This document shows positions 35,532 through 49,900 of a DNA stretch of 64,000 nt, in pieces; the first letter of the stretch is position 1, and every line of letters starts with the position of its first letter. Both the position numbers and the translations under genes were made by a program. The notes under the pieces are model-generated. The model had not been told where the DNA came from. It did not search any database and worked only from the letters and a program-made list of their open reading frames with translations. Source of the stretch: Bugulina stolonifera (taxonomy: Eukaryota; Bryozoa; Gymnolaemata; Cheilostomatida; Bugulidae). The stretch is from contig OW285191.1 in the NCBI GenBank assembly GCA_935421135.1, positions 9,289,700-9,353,699 on the forward strand. The letters run 5' to 3'.

Positions 35532-38500
35532 CTATGTCATCAATTCTTTTAGACCTTCAACTACTCCAGATGTTACACAGTGCCAAACAATCAGGAAAAT
35601 TAGTATAATCGATCCAACTCCTGCCATAACTACTGATGCCAGAAGAGATTCAGGAAATGTCTCTGGAATCTAAAATGCAATTGTATTATCAATTTCATAA
35701 ACTGAATCTGCCAACTATCTACCAGTACATGTAGTTAACTTGATTAACTGTGTTATGTGTAGTTATACAAGGCAATGCACAGCAATATGAAGCAATACAA
35801 AGCCCTATAAAGCAATACCAAACAATATAAAGCAATTCTAAACAATACAAAGCAATACCAAACAATACAAGACAACGCAAAGCAATACAAAACAATATAA
35901 AGCAGTAAAAAGCTATACAAGGCAATGCACAGCAATACAAAGCAATGCAATACAAAATGATGCAAAAGTGTTGTTTTATGCACATTTCATGTTTGCAAAA
36001 GCAACACACTTTTACCCAACGACAAGTTGGCCAAGGCTTGGTACGGTCAGTGTGAAAAATATTCTTTTGGTCTCATTGTCTTATAAAAGTCAAAATCATT
36101 CAAGTTTGATATTCTAAACTTCTGCAGACATAGTTACATAAAATTTGGATTTTCAAGATATAAACTTTTATATCAAATATTAATCATCACCGACCAATAA
36201 CAATAACGAATTGCATTAAGATGTGGTTCTGAAGTAAAAGATTAAATATTTAAACAATTTGCCCTGCAAGGATTTTCACTGAACTGCATTGAGTTATGGT
36301 GTAATATTGACAATTATGAGATCAAGATTTTTGCATACCTTAGTTGTTTCACTGAGAGAATCATCACCAGTCCTAAAAATAATAAATAATCATACTAATA
36401 CCAACCTAGATGATTTTATGTCGGTATTTCTATATTTTGTCCATGTATGTTTTTGCTGCCTGGTGCTCTTTTATATTTAACCGCCTTACCTAAAATTGGT
36501 GTTTTATACGCAATCACAATTGTTAAAAGAAGTTACACTCATTCTTATGCAGTAGGCAACTGTAGAATCTTGGGTTATACGACATGTTATGAATATAAGA
36601 CATATAATCTGAGGCTATACCCATTTTGAATGAAGGTGAAGAGCTCTTTAGTTAGTGTTATACTTTCATTACGTTCATAATTTCCCAGACCATTTGTAAC
36701 AACACAAGTATAAGTTCCCAGTCCTCGTTGTCGGGTCGTAACCTGTTCTGCTCCTTTAAAGCTTGCAACCATCTGGATAAATTCAGCAGATAACTAAGCT
36801 AACTTCATACCTTTGGCAGTGCACAATATTTTTATATCGTACATGTGATATTGTAAAAGTAATGCATCTACATGACTGTATATCATAGATGTTCCTTTTC
36901 CCGGCATATCCTTCATGTAAGACACTCACGAAAAGATAACTAGCCTACTATATAACTATACTACAATATAGAATACTTTTATATTGCAAAGTGTGCCGGT
37001 TATATATTGACAAAGGCAAGAGCTATGCTATTCTCTGATTTGCCAATTCTAAATTAGGCATTTACACATACAGACAGACTTGCAACTATATATTAACATT
37101 ATTATTCTTACATTTTCTTCAAAGTATATGGTTGTTGTAGGTGCAGGGGAAGATCCATTATTCTTACATTCCAAAATTACTTGTTTCCTTTCAGATAGAT
37201 AAAATCTCATCACTATCTCAGATGCCCCATCTTATAAGAAAAATTGACCTCATTGTTATACATTTTCCTTTGCTCAAGCAGTGATACATGTACGTATATC
37301 AGAAGATCATGGGAACTCTAAGCAGCACAACCGATATCCCTTAAAGGTATGGTTGTCCAATATTGGTGCCTATATTGTACAACCCTAGATATGCCAGTAC
37401 TGTCGGTAGCAAACTTTATGTACTGTATGTTCTTTTAAAGCTTGTTTCTTCAGTGCATGCAGCGCAATAAGAAAATAAGTATACAACTCAGTGATAAGTA
37501 ACTAGTGCAAGACCAACAATCAAATGATATTCTTTGTCAGAATTGAAGCAGGGTAAGTTACTTTTCATTTTTTTGGGGGTAAATACCTCTAATTTAATAT
37601 TTGATATCAGAATATTGGGTATACCAACAACTACTGCCCAGTAGGCCTGTAAAACCTAAATATGTTATCAGAATGTGCATGAATTGATCAACCAAAAGCA
37701 AAGTTCGTCAAAATATTGATCTGATATGATTATATATTGATGTGATATGATTATATATTGATATGGTATGATTATATATTGATGTGATATGATTATATAT
37801 TGATGTAATATGATTATATATTGATGCGATATAATTATAATACTTACACTCAAGAGAGAGATAGTATTTTCTGTCCGACAGGTAATCATCTGGTAGGTTG
37901 AATATGGTGTCATAATTATGAATAATACATTCTAATTTACCTCTGTGCAGATATCGATGAGCCACTGACTGTTCTATACTGTCTAAAATATGAATCACAA
38001 TGAAGATGTATTGCACTAGGTTATTCTACAAGACTGCTAGACGTCTATGACCACCCTAATATTGGATACTGGTGCCGCATTGTGGGAACTTCAGCATTAG
38101 ATATTACTTGATATCTGCTACTGGATCTTAAAATTTTCATCAATGAATAAATATAGATTGATCGTGATTTTTAAGATTGAATATATTAATTCCGAAACTA
38201 TGGCATTGAGTGACGGTATAAGATAATGAACTTTTAGTATTTATCACTAAAATTCAGAACTAGATAGAAAAAGCCTTAGTATTGGCATATGCTTTTGTAA
38301 AAATTGAGTACTGTAAATTAACTATGCGAGGAAGACATTGGAGTTGGTATTGGGATTTGGGGTTAATGTCAATGTCTGTCATTTTAGGTTAGCACATGTC
38401 AATGCCTGCAATCTTAGGTTCGCACGTGTCAATGCCTGCCATTTAAGGTTAGCACATGCTAATACCTCAGCTCCATCATAATTGTACACTTGTCATCATC

Positions 38501-41500
38501 TGCCAAATTTCCAGCAACCATTCATAAAATGAAATTATGAACCACCACCTAGATATACAGTGTATATATACATGTATATTATTGCAGTGGTCTAGTTTAG
38601 TTTCAATCAAAAACTTTTTTGTCATATAAGGAAAAGAGTTCTAGGTTTTTATAACCTACAGAGCGTAGACAATTGATGTGATTTCACAACACAAAACAAA
38701 TATCAAACAGTGAGCGACTAAGAGCTCTAGCCCAGCTAATAAATCTTAGTTAAGCAAGTTAGAACTTGAGTATAAATGTATGTATGTGTAACTTTACTCG
38801 ACAGAATTGATGGAAATGAAAACATGCAGTACCAAACTGCTTTACGATGACTCTCCAACCTCCCCTTAGCCACCACCTTCACCACCTACGTGTTGGCTAC
38901 CAGAGCACCACACGATTAGCAAAAGAGAATGACCTCACAGGGTTCAACGCACGATTAATAATGATAATAGTCATACAACACAAGCGACCGTGCCATCTAC
39001 TTCACGTTATTTTTCCAGTCCAACTGCCGAACATGCGTACTCGCTGCTTCCCCACAAACCGCGCATGCAGCCCAAAAGGAAACGATCTCCGCGTGACCAT
39101 CAGAAACTCTCACAGTATGTTAAAAGAATAAAAAAAATGAAATGAAACTACCATGTAAACTACCATTAGATTCAAGTTGCAGATAAAAGACCAGACAACC
39201 CAACAGTCATCGTATTGTAGTTGTAGTGGACAAAGGTGAACAGTCCTTGCTTCATAGTAACACTACATGTAGTTGCCTAAATAGGGTTGTATACCCATAG
39301 TTGCCTACATGGTTTTATACCCATAGTTAGCAAAAATTGAGTGCTTTGTACTTCATCTACATGCATCTTTTACAAGTTGTGCAACTATTGCAAATAATAT
39401 CCTAAGACTGTCCAGCCTAGACATGGAACCGGAGGCTAATTTGACTATAAATAGAGCCTCATTTACTATAATGTAGATTAACTACGATATAGTACATGAT
39501 AGCTAGTCTACAATCTACTAATACTTATTGTGGCATTAACAATAAAATTACAGCTGTGCATCTACCAACTAATTACCTGGTAGTGAGGAGATCTCTAAGC
39601 TAATATTCATCTTTACCACTGATCCGGCAAAAGTAACTCTTGGTGTCGAGGCATGCATCTTCCATCCAGGTATTCCAGGAGCTAGTATTATATTGTCACC
39701 AGATGTAGTATTTACCTTAAAAACATATATATCGACATTTACACAGCCATTAATACATGTAAATCTGCAGCAATGAGCCAATATCTATATTATGTACTCT
39801 ACATGTATGTACTCTATGCATGTACTCTGCCTTCTAAATTGATACTTGTAATTTTTTTGCAAATCATCGGCACGATGTTAATACATTACTTCGCAATACA
39901 TACAAGTATAAAAATAAATATTTATTTCTTAAATAAGATATAAATGTAGCATATCTCACAGTGTGAATTAATACACTAACCTTCCAAAACAGAAAAGGTG
40001 CGGGGTATACCTTCTCTACAGAACATTCATATCTATTCGAACTTGGTGATGTGAACTGTATCAAACTTTTTCTTCTGTCCGCTGTAAATAGGTTATAAGT
40101 ATCGCAGCCTGTGATTACCAATAGTTTACACCTGGATGTTACTATCTCCGTTAGAACTTGCTTATTCTGATTAGCAATAATTCTTTGTGGCATTTGCAGC
40201 TGCCACCAAGTTGGGTCAATGCCAGTCTATGATAGACTAATTTCCTACTTTTTAGACTTCCACAAAGAGTCCCTTTACTGAACACCCGCAATGTACACCC
40301 GCATTGTACACCCACAATGTGCACCCGCAATGTGCACCCGCATTGTACACCCACAATGTGCACCCACAATGTACACCCACATTGACACCCACAATGTGCA
40401 CCCGCAATGTGCACCCGCATTGTACACCCACAATGTGCACCCGCAATGTGCACCCGCACTGTACACCCACAATGTGCACCCGCAATGTACACCCACATTG
40501 ACACCCACAATGTGCACCCGCAATGTGCACCCACAATGTACATCCGCAATGAACGCTTGCCACTAACACTTGTGATACAACCTACTACCACATCATTCTA
40601 GCAGATATTAGCTTGAAGAGCAATGCTGTAGTGAAGTTCAATGTGAGAATCTTAGAACCAGGATAACAGGACTTCATACCTGATAACTAAAAGGTTTTAT
40701 ATGTGTCATTATAGGCATTATTATCCTCAACAAAGTGATAGCCAGCTCCGCCTATGGGCCATTAGTTAGTCCATATTTCACAACACTATGGTAAGGAGAT
40801 AAAAAGTAACTCTTAAACTATAAAATTAACTCTATAGTATTTTATAAAGGTCATATACATGTACATACACTCATAGCTATACTTCCTGATCCTTATATAG
40901 TTTTGTTCACTAGCATTAATCACCATATTTTTGAAAAATCCATCGCTTGGTAGGCTGTTGAACACACTGCCTGTAAAATTAAAGTAAACTATCACAAATT
41001 TTAAACTGTCTACTAAATACAAGCTATAAGCTATACTGGAAATGTTACTCAATGTGTAGAGCATCTACACCACTCTAAATTGTATATGTGTGTAAGATCA
41101 ACCTGATCCTGTAGTGGAATTAGAGGTTGGAAAGAACTCAACATAAAAAGCTTAGAAGAAAGATAGACAATATATCGCTTCAGTAAGGAAGTGCAACAAA
41201 ACAAGACTTGAGAGTCCAAAGCCTTTATAATATGTAGCAAATATGAGTTACATGTGAGACCATTTTACAGAGGTTACCTCATTACGCATCTAAAGCTCAT
41301 TCAAAAACAACATGACCATTTTCCGATGCCTAAAAACCCTCCCTTTTTGCTGAAAAATGGTCTCACTTCAACACAGATTTTAACCTGCTACCTCATAAGA
41401 GTGGGACACTCTACACCCCCCCCCCCCCCAAAAGTATCAGACTAACCAGCAGTTTTATACCATCTTCAACTGATTAAAAAATACATACTGTGATTTCACA

Positions 41501-43910
41501 TGACTAAGGTCGGATCGGCGGAGACAGGTATAGTTAGTAGGCAGATAAAATCACTGCTCATGTTTTGTATACAATTTTGCAAGTACTGCAAGGATCTGTT
41601 ACCTAGAGAGCCGCATATATTGTTGTATAGTTCCTTTACTTGATCAAGTGAGAGATCGCTGTCAAAGGATTTGAAGGATGCTATAATCAGGTTGGTCGGC
41701 CTCACCAACCTACTTGCTAGGTCTGTAGCTAAGGCTTGACCACTCCTTAGTATCCCATATACATTACCTGGATAATTCACATGAAGTCGTATATGTACAT
41801 GTACTTGTATTATGTACCATTTATATGTATTATGTACTATGTACCGTGTATACATGTATATGATGTACCATGAACATACATTTACATGTAAGTGTCATGA
41901 TTTCCTGAGATGAAACCTCAGTTAAAGGAATATTCTAAATTATCATATTAAATTTGGTGAATGCATGGTATATTGGTAATACTATAGGTTGCTACTCGAA
42001 TATAAAACTATCCCTAGTATATTAACTCATAGGCTCATGTAATCGAAAAATTTCATTTGTTTCCATTAATGAAATAATCTCATGAGTAGACAACTTTTGG
42101 TAAGGACACAGCATTGCATTATGTGAGTGGTGATTGACAATCGTTACTGTATGACCTGTAGTGATCGACTAGTAGCTCAGCGTTAGCTGCAATGCTATTG
42201 CTAGGAAATCATTGCTGGAAATGTAAATGTAGGTAGTATTACTAAATAATTTGAATAATAATTTTCTATTTGATAGATTTATTGTTGATTCGTAATGAAT
42301 TGTATTATAATCACCAATTTATTATAAATGAAAATCATTAGGTGTTATTTGTTTTCAAGTCTCGAACACTAATTGCCATCTAGAGATGACTTTCGAGACA
42401 AGACAAGTCGATACGACACTGGAGAAATCTCGGGTCTCATTCCACCTCTATTGGTTCCATGTCTACAGTTTGACTTTGACATAGCTAAGTTTTCCTTTGC
42501 TCCATTTGATAAGTAAAGGTAAGCTATTATGGAATATGTTTTTATACAATTTATGCGCTCTTACCTACTCTACCAACACCATAGCTGCTAATATTAAAAG
42601 CAGTTCTAGTGTAGTGAGCATCAACATCATCACGGTCAGCCAGAACTGGTATTGTACCAGTGTTTATCAATCTTCCATCAAAGTAAGCAGTCACCTAAAA
42701 GTCACACAATGTTTAATAGAATCAGCTGGATTAATTAGACAGCTTTTCAGTTGAGTACACTCATTTGCTGACTATAAGGTTGTGAACTCCGTCTATTACT
42801 AACAGCACAACTCTCAGATATAACACAGCTGAGGCCCCAAGTTTGAAACCCAGTCAGGAACAAGATGTAGGATCAAGTCTTTGACTGCTCAAATGAAAAA
42901 TTGAAAGTTCTTGCACAAAATACCATTGCAAATGAAGCCTGATGTCAACTAAAAGTCAAGTCAAAATAATAGTTCAATTTTTTTCTCATTAAAATTTCAA
43001 TCCAAACAACACAAAGGAATAACTGGCCCTGTATATTTTGCAATTGTAGTGAACAAATAATATCAAAAATGTGTACTAAAATCGGAGAGATAATCTAGAT
43101 TGGTCATCTTGTGGTATGGTGTATCAGCAACAGTGGTACAGTGTTGCATTGTATATAAACAGTACATGTTATGCAGTAATGTTTTATGGGTTATAACACA
43201 CGAGTGTCGATGTGGGCATAGGTGTGGGAAGTGCTTGAGAGTGGTCGACCAAGTTTTACTTCCACCATTACATAAAGAGTGAACAGTTGTGCAGCTTTTA
43301 GTGCTGAATAGTGGACGTAAGCCCGATGTTTATACTCATGAGAAAGTGTTGAATCGTAGACATAGGTCCGATGTTTATACTCATGAGTAAATATTGAAAG
43401 TGTCTTAAGCGAGTACGAGGACAAGTTCGGGTGCTAAAGTCCAAGGGGACCAAGGCTGGAACTGCTTCCCCGCAAGAATAAGACTCTGAAGGGTTGAATT
43501 GAGAGATGTTGCTTTATTAGAGCGTGATCAACAACTCACTAGCATAAAAAATGTGCTTGCTTACATAATACTAAATCAGTATTCGGCGGAAGTTCCGGTA
43601 TAAAGCCCGATAGAGCATCGGCTCCGGAAATTGCATAACAATATGGCAGGAAAAAGGCCGAGGTCTGACTAAAAAAGGGTCGGCCATTATGAAAAAACTT
43701 ATAATCATGATTATAAGCTTTTTCCGTAATGGGCGACCATTTTTTTGGTCGAACCTCTTTCTCTACTCATTTGAGCCCTCCAAACCTGAGGACTACATGC
43801 CTAGGCCACATATGTGAAAATCAGCATGTTCTGACCATCGGCCATAAATTACAGTAGTTAGGTAGGAAAGACTTAGTAATTTATAATGCTAATATGTGCG
43901 TCTACATTGG

Positions 43911-43943
<33 letters not shown>

Positions 43944-46900
43944 TGAGGGATTGTAAACAGCGGAAAACAGGACTTGCAACGGGGTGGATACAGATTACAG
44001 ATTTCAGATTACATCAGGTGTGAAGAGAAAGGATATAATAGATTCTTGAAAAAATTGATGAAGGAGAAAACGAAGAGAGAATACCAGGACAGTCAAAGAG
44101 AAACCAGCGAGAAGGAATGGAAAGAGAAGGCACTACACGGACAGTATACAAAAATAGCAGACAAGACAGACGGAAAGAAGACATATAAGTGGATGAAAAA
44201 TGGATATATGAAAAAAGAGACCGAAGGACTGATCACAGCAGCACAAGACCAGGCATTACCAACACGATGGAGAAAAGTGAATATAGAAAAGCAATCTGGA
44301 ACACCTCTGTGCAGAATGTGTAATGAAAGAAATGAAACAGTTTTTCACATTCTAAGCAAGTGTTCTAATATGGCTCAAACAGATTATAAAAAGAGACATG
44401 ACAAGGTCGCGCAATTAGTGCATTGGAATCTGTGCAGGAGATATGAACTTCCGCATGCTAAGAACTGGTATGAACATAATACAGAAAAGGTGACAAAGAA
44501 TGACAAAGCAAAGATTTTGTGGGATTTTAACATTCAGACTGATCATGTGATACAAGCCCGCAGACCAGACATCGTCGTGAAAGACAAGGATATGGACCAC
44601 ACGTGGATTATTGACATCGCAGTGCCTGGGGATGCTAGAGTAGAAGAGAAGGAAAGAGAAAAGGTTGAGAAATATCAAGATTTGGCGAGAGAGTTACGAA
44701 GACTTTGGGAAACATCTGTAAATGTGATCCCTGTTGTCGTAGGAGCACTTGGAGCAGTGGTGAAGTTAGAAGAATATCTGGGGATGATTGATATACAGCG
44801 GAAGGAAGTAGACAGGATTCAATTTTCTGCTCTACTAGGAACGGCAACTATACTGAGGAAAGTGTTGGATGTCTCAGGTTAGGGGTTGTAACCAGACACC
44901 AATTCACACCGGCTGCAGAGCTGAGGAAATCAACATGAGCAATAATAATAATAATAATAATGCCCGGGGTGAAGTCTTGGCTGTGCTTGCCTTAGATGGC
45001 TGGCGTGGGTACGGGCATTTATGTCACTGCAGAACACCAACAAAGGCGAGATCAAATAGCTAGTTATGCCAAAAGCATTTCATATGCTAAGGCTCAAGCA
45101 TATGGTCCTGAGGCAATGTGGAGAGGGGTGTCATGTGCTCTCAGTGAAGAGTGCTGCTCTGCAAGGGGCGGTGTTCTGATCTGGGGGCACAGTAGCTTGC
45201 CTTGATCGGCTGGCTGGCATCGCGCAATGATTCACCTTAACAGCGCAGGTACCAGCTTGGCTAGTGAGTATCAGGAGAGTGCCATGGCCAACCTGCTCTT
45301 TGGAGACACCACTTGACTGCCGTGTCCTTACCTTTTCCAGTGATTGGTTGGCTTGGTGTGAGGTGTTGGGGTGCAACCAATTTTCAAATTGATTTCTAAA
45401 CCTTCCCCCACAGGTACCTTGGCACATGTACCTGCTTTCCTCCCACCTGGCTGGATTGCTAGGCGAGGGTTGCAGGGTAGACACCCCTACCACCTCTCTG
45501 AAGGTGTGTAATTACTCAATAATAATAATAATAATTCATAAGCCAGGCAGTTAATTAATAACATCCATATCAAAACATCAAAGACAATGCAACTGTGGGC
45601 AAGGATATAGTGTAATGTTTTAGTGCTTGTTTACATGCGGGTGCCGAGGGCATGAGTATGCGAAGGGCTTGGAAGTTGGTAGAGGATGACCAAGTGACCT
45701 TTCACACATCACATAAAAGAGTGAACAGTTATTAGGTGCTCTTGTTATTATGTATCTTGATGTAGGCCAAGGCTGAGACTCATTAAAGAGTCAAGTCAAA
45801 TCGCTTTGATGATACAACTTTAAGTTAAGTCAATCTAGGAAGGAGCGAAGTCTAAATCCTAATTGACCTACAGTATCACTTGACTCGACTTGGCAAATTA
45901 AGTTGACAAAGTAGTAGGTTCCATTATTACACCACAGTGTTGATTGAATACTTACAGAACATCTACAGTAGGTGTTATATCATGCTACAATGATTATAAT
46001 TACAATATAGCGTAGAGCAATTTTTTCTAGTATCGAGACTTAAAATCAACTTAGAACTAACTACCTTAATTTTGTAGGAAACTTCTACTTCTGTTGAAAC
46101 ACACAGAAAGTGCCAGTCCATATCTGCATCTAGTGATTGCCATTGATATTGACCCGTTTCGTCCAACTCAACCTCATTTATGAACAACTCACTCAGAAAC
46201 ACACTCACTATTAAGGCTCTGAAATCATTCTTGAGCCGAATCATTATCTCATAGCTTTTCATGCCACCTCTATAAAGTCATGAGAAACTAGAGTATAGAA
46301 AGATTTTGGCTTACCATATACATTATACAATACTCTGGAAATCTACATGTACATTTGTGAAAGCAGTAATTATGTTTGAATTTGAGGGCAGCACCTTTAA
46401 CACAAGTATTTGGATTGAAACTTACGATCTTAGTTATAATAATAAGGTTATTATTTAGCTACTGCCTAAAGTAGGTTTTTACCAGGGTTGGGAACTTTGA
46501 TCTACTTTTGCATTCGATTTCCGATTTTCGATTATGCTGACTAAACCAAAGAATACAAGCATTCGATTGTTACTTTACCAAACCAATGATTGTACTGTAA
46601 TGGTTTCTGTGTTTTGGTGCGGTCGTCCTTGGACGACTATCGACCCAGAAATGAAGTGCCTATGAGTGGTAATAGGACTTCGCATTACATGAAAGATCGA
46701 GCGGTCTCAGTAGCCCAAATACTACCAAAGACGACCCATCTGATCTCAAGTCCGACCTTCAGACTATACAATGAAAGAGAGTGATCCGGCCTAGTAGGCA
46801 GTTTGCTAAGCGAATGACCTGGCAAAAGGAAGTGAAAGTCTCTGTATCAAGTATAGATGTGTCTTTATTGAAAGCCAAGTGAAGACTGAGACAATGAACA

Positions 46901-49900
46901 GTAAAACAATGCCCTTTATATAGTATAAGGACTTCCGGCCAACGTGACGTCGGGAAAAGACGACGTGTGGTCGTCCGGAAGTTGCGCAACAAGATGGCCG
47001 CCGCAAGCCCGACGGCCGACCCAAAATAGGTCGGGTTCTACAAAAGTTGCTTATAATGGTCCAATTCATGTACAAAATGAATATCAATGGATTCTGAGAG
47101 GTCGGGCCTCTGTACATGGGTATAAAAGGCATTAAAAGACTTAGATATAATCATGTAACTATATACAACAATATAGGAGTAAGGTACATGAATAAGTAAT
47201 GAGTATAAACACATAGAGACATGTACATAGACAGTAATTAAGTGGTTTAACATGCAATGCAGTTGAAGGCAAGTATACGAACAGCCAATTATGAGAGTGT
47301 GAGTGTCAGATGAGTAGCGCTGTAACAACCACTAGGCACTTAGGGTGCAGTGGAGCTTCGTCCGGGAGTTGGAGTCGTATACAATGTCCTGTACCATCAC
47401 AGTACTTCAATCGATTTTACAATCGATGACGATTTTAGAAAATGCACATGTACAGTATATGAGTATAATTTTTGTAAAAATGGAGAAATTTATTGTCTTT
47501 ACTAATTTTGTCTATTACTTTAAAATGTTATAACAACTGTGCCTAATATTACCAGTTTTATTTGCATTCTCTCATAGTTTAGAGTTATCTCCTCTACCTT
47601 TATGTTTCTTTTTAGCCTCCAAATATTTATATGTACAGCAAATCTTAGCCAGAAATTCCAGGCTATTATTTCTTATTTGTTGCTAGCCACTCACATTTTA
47701 TCCTAGCTTGCAAATAGAAGCTATTATTTTATTATTAAATAAAACAGCTAATCATCATTTTTTTTATTAAAAAGATTAGAACTAAGCTACGAGGCTTTTC
47801 ATTTGTTTCCTGTACTAAACACTAGCAGATTAATTAGCAGCTTAGTGACAATCGAATGCAGCTGTAACCCTATAAAACCAACAAATACATGCATTTTGAT
47901 GGCTTTGTTGGAAACCATCGATTAGGTGGAATCGATGGTGAATAGACCAAAGAAAATCGCCATCGAATATCGAATGCTATTGGCGATTCCCAACCCTGGT
48001 TTTTACTAAACTGCGTTTACCAGACCTAGTTAGTTTAAACTAAATCGGTTTCTGTAGCAACTCAAACTCAGCTCAAATTCAGCTCAAACTCAGCTCAAAC
48101 TCAGCTCAAACTCAGCTCAAACTCAGCTCAAACTCAGCTCAAATTCAGCTCAAACTCAGCTCAAACTCAACTCAAACTCAGCTCAAACTCAGCTCAAACT
48201 CAGCTCAAACTCAGCTCAAACTCAGCTCAAAAGTGAAAGCGTAAAACTGTTGCATGAAAGAACTGTGCCTGATAGAGCATAAACATGTCCTTCTGACTTA
48301 CGTAGAAATATCAACACCAACAACATTGGTTCTCATAAGCACCATACTTTTTTCTTCTATATTTCTGTCTGTTGTTGTACTTTTCATCCACATACAGACG
48401 GTAGAACGAGGGTGCCACTTTAGAGTCTAAAAATATCCCAAAAATTATATTTTGTGTCATGAGTGCCTTAGTTCTAATGCCTTTAATAGACTTTCTTTCT
48501 GAATCTGCAGCAGCTGTACCTCTACTACGAACAGAGAAGCTGATGACACCTGGTTATTGAGGATCCACATGTTATTTTGGTTTATCCTATCTCACTCATT
48601 TCTTTGAACATACTACTCACGCGTGTTTGTCATGCAAACTATGTTTGTTTACACCTAGGTGGAATGTATGATAACCTACTCCTCCTACTGACTCCTTTAT
48701 ATATTCTTTGTCTGAAGTTGCACCAAACGCTATTCCATCAAAATGTGCTAGACAGAACTCTACAACATATAAAATAAGTAACCAATAACATACACTGTGT
48801 CTGATACTAGACCGTAAAGTACTATGGTAACAGATTACAAAACGCTTTCTCTTTGTATAGTTTTTCAAGTCAAAAAATCGTTTCAGCTTCATTGTGATAT
48901 TTTAGCCGTAAACGTGTTTTATCAAGCACTTTTACGTGTACCATTGATGCAATTTTATATTATATTATAATATTTACGTAGGTTGCTAACTCACCGCTTT
49001 TCCGTATTTTAAATATTTCGTTACTCGAGTAGCGATATTCATTATCTACATAAAAATCTGCCTTGTAACCTCTGCGAGCTCTGAAACTTGGATTAACGAA
49101 ATTTCGCACACCTGCTTGATGACTAATTTCATTGGCAATGGTGAGAATAACAACACTACCATAGCACTTTGTGTACCACCAGCAATTTGAGATCCTTCCT
49201 CTCTACAATTAGCAAGAAGCAAAATGTGATTGTACCACCTAGTTGTATGTGTCAGGTTAGTCTAGACCTGTTCACTTTCTAGCAATAGGCCCCTCTTGCT
49301 TGGTCAGCTGGTTCTGACTCCATCTCACCTGTACTCTAGCTTGCATATTGTGCTCAGCTACCCAGCGAGCCACAGCAATATGTTTGCGGGGTGACTTCTG
49401 CAAAAAGTATTTTGACTTACATGTAGGTGAGCTGACCTATACAAATTTTTACAATCCCTCCGTGGTGATATTGATATGGAAAGTAGAAAAAATATGATTT
49501 GTGTCTCCATTCAAACAGTGACCGATGATTTTACTGCTTTAGTATTCACCTACCTCCATTATTCTCTCTAAGTTAAAGTGGTTTGGGCATGCAGAAGACG
49601 TTGTAGAATCCTGGCATGAGAGTGTTCCTTGGAAGAACGTCAGTTCAGTAAGAATCAGAAAGTTAAAACTGTTCAGCCTCACAACAAGTCTGAAAATATG
49701 AGGAAAAGTAGCGTTAGGATGGGTATTCAGTTTTACTCAACTAGTATAACTAGAGTGGGTAGCAAGCGTACCAGTCCATTGTAATGCTATTGCTTAGAAA
49801 CCAAGCTACCATGGCCACAGTCATGTAATTTGTAACACAAGAATTTATAACATAACAATTCATCACAATATTATGTCAGAATATTACTTTCAAAACACAT

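Noticed and set aside
40151..40601. Cysteine/histidine-rich open frames on both strands
   Set aside because: Produced by the 13-bp minisatellite in all frames.
43974..44882. Host nuclease gene
   Set aside because: The CCHC plus PD...D endonuclease layout, missing RT and aat tail fit a truncated retrotransposon better.
45131..45493. 120-codon minus-strand open frame as a host gene
   Set aside because: It lies in a GC-richer fragment bounded by aat runs beside a retrotransposon and has no recognised domain. More likely element-derived.
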